A DNA stretch of 53,818 nucleotides from Apilactobacillus kunkeei (lineage in GTDB: Bacteria; Bacillota; Bacilli; Lactobacillales; Lactobacillaceae): the NCBI RefSeq assembly GCF_001308195.1, contig NZ_JXDF01000006.1:1-53818 (forward strand), written 5' to 3'. The stretch's first letter is position 1; each line of letters opens with the position of its first letter. The notes beneath the pieces are model-generated. The model did no database searches. It saw only the letters and a list, made by a program, of their open reading frames with translations, and had not been told where the DNA came from. A program made the translations under genes and the position numbers. This document shows, piece after piece, positions 53,729 to 53,818 of this stretch.

Positions 53729-53818
53729 TGAACTGAACCCCTTGAGTTGGAGAAATCTAACTTAAGGGGTTCTTTTATGTTTTCTAAAGAATTAAAATTA
53801 GCTGCCATTAAAGATTAT
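53729..53818 (+). mobile_element. IS3-family-like left end, truncated by window
   Basis: From about 53729 a TGAACTGAACCCC-type terminal sequence begins, as in IS3/IS150-like elements. A long imperfect inverted repeat follows (AACCCCTT...AAGGGGTT, 53737-53772). At 53777 an ORF starts MFSKELKLAAIKDY, which looks like the first helix of an OrfA transposase subunit. The AAGGGG ribosome site is inside the right arm of the hairpin. The element continues beyond 53818. Confidence 0.65.
53777..53818 (+). CDS. Partial IS3-type transposase OrfA
   Basis: Fourteen codons are visible before the window ends. The sequence FSKELKLAAIKDY resembles the start of OrfA helix-turn-helix proteins of IS150-like elements. 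AAGGGG lies 7 bases before the ATG. Too short for certainty. Confidence 0.55.
   Translation, partial: MFSKELKLAAIKDY

Overview
The window is a 53.8 kb piece of a low-GC Gram-positive chromosome, almost certainly from the family Lactobacillaceae. The evidence is a phosphoketolase gene, two aggregation-promoting-factor (Apf) surface proteins, T-box, PyrR and GlnR style control, LuxS, an LPxTG protein beside a class A sortase, LtaS and RNase Y. Phosphoketolase points to a heterofermentative or facultatively heterofermentative lifestyle. I cannot assign a genus. I saw no tRNA, rRNA, CRISPR array or complete transposon.

Layout. 1-3012: HD hydrolase, YbaK-type deacylase, a CadD-like transporter with a CzrA-type ArsR sensor, and a GntR/UTRA regulator. 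3013-5722: phosphoketolase with a palindrome inside its promoter. 5721-8904: pseudouridine synthase, two small uncharacterised proteins, a strongly structured candidate non-coding RNA (about 7661-7853) and a methyltransferase-like protein. 8767-10275: ammonium transporter behind two perfect GlnR/TnrA boxes. 10319-15372: a methionine block, with Met T-box + short MetE, then a second Met T-box + metN-metI-metQ-luxS and a 43-aa membrane peptide. 15371-31000: housekeeping and envelope genes (XRE regulator, hydrolases, rny, 5'-nucleotidase, an Spx protein that lacks its CXXC redox switch, HAD phosphatase, nucleoside hydrolase, ferredoxin-NADP reductase, K+ channel, LtaS, NlpC/P60, MerR + glucosaminidase).

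31002-36030: terC-trxA, a Tyr T-box in front of an NhaC-family transporter, then two apf paralogues whose Shine-Dalgarno sequences lead to AUU/AUC rather than a normal start codon and which carry WalR-like boxes upstream. 36093-43813: pyrB-pyrC-carA-carB-pyrD behind two PyrR attenuators in series. 43905-46962: sortase A and an LPQTG protein with a 39-bp serine-rich repeat array. 46990-48470: an AT-rich accessory island with an HUH rolling-circle Rep protein, inverted repeats upstream of it, and a nested cruciform-like region plus further hairpins downstream. 48467-52346: guaC-purA and purB, divergent around paired PurBox-like sites. 52392-53818: a membrane protein, a lipoprotein, and the first 90 bases of an IS3-like insertion sequence that runs off the end.

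Most of the window is core metabolism with readable RNA or DNA switches: charged-tRNA sensing for Met and Tyr, UMP sensing for pyrimidines, nitrogen sensing for ammonium uptake, metal sensing for efflux. The best candidate for something undescribed is the Rep island at 46990-48470. Next are the non-AUG apf starts, the CXXC-less Spx, the tandem PyrR leader and the unidentified structured RNA at 7661-7853.
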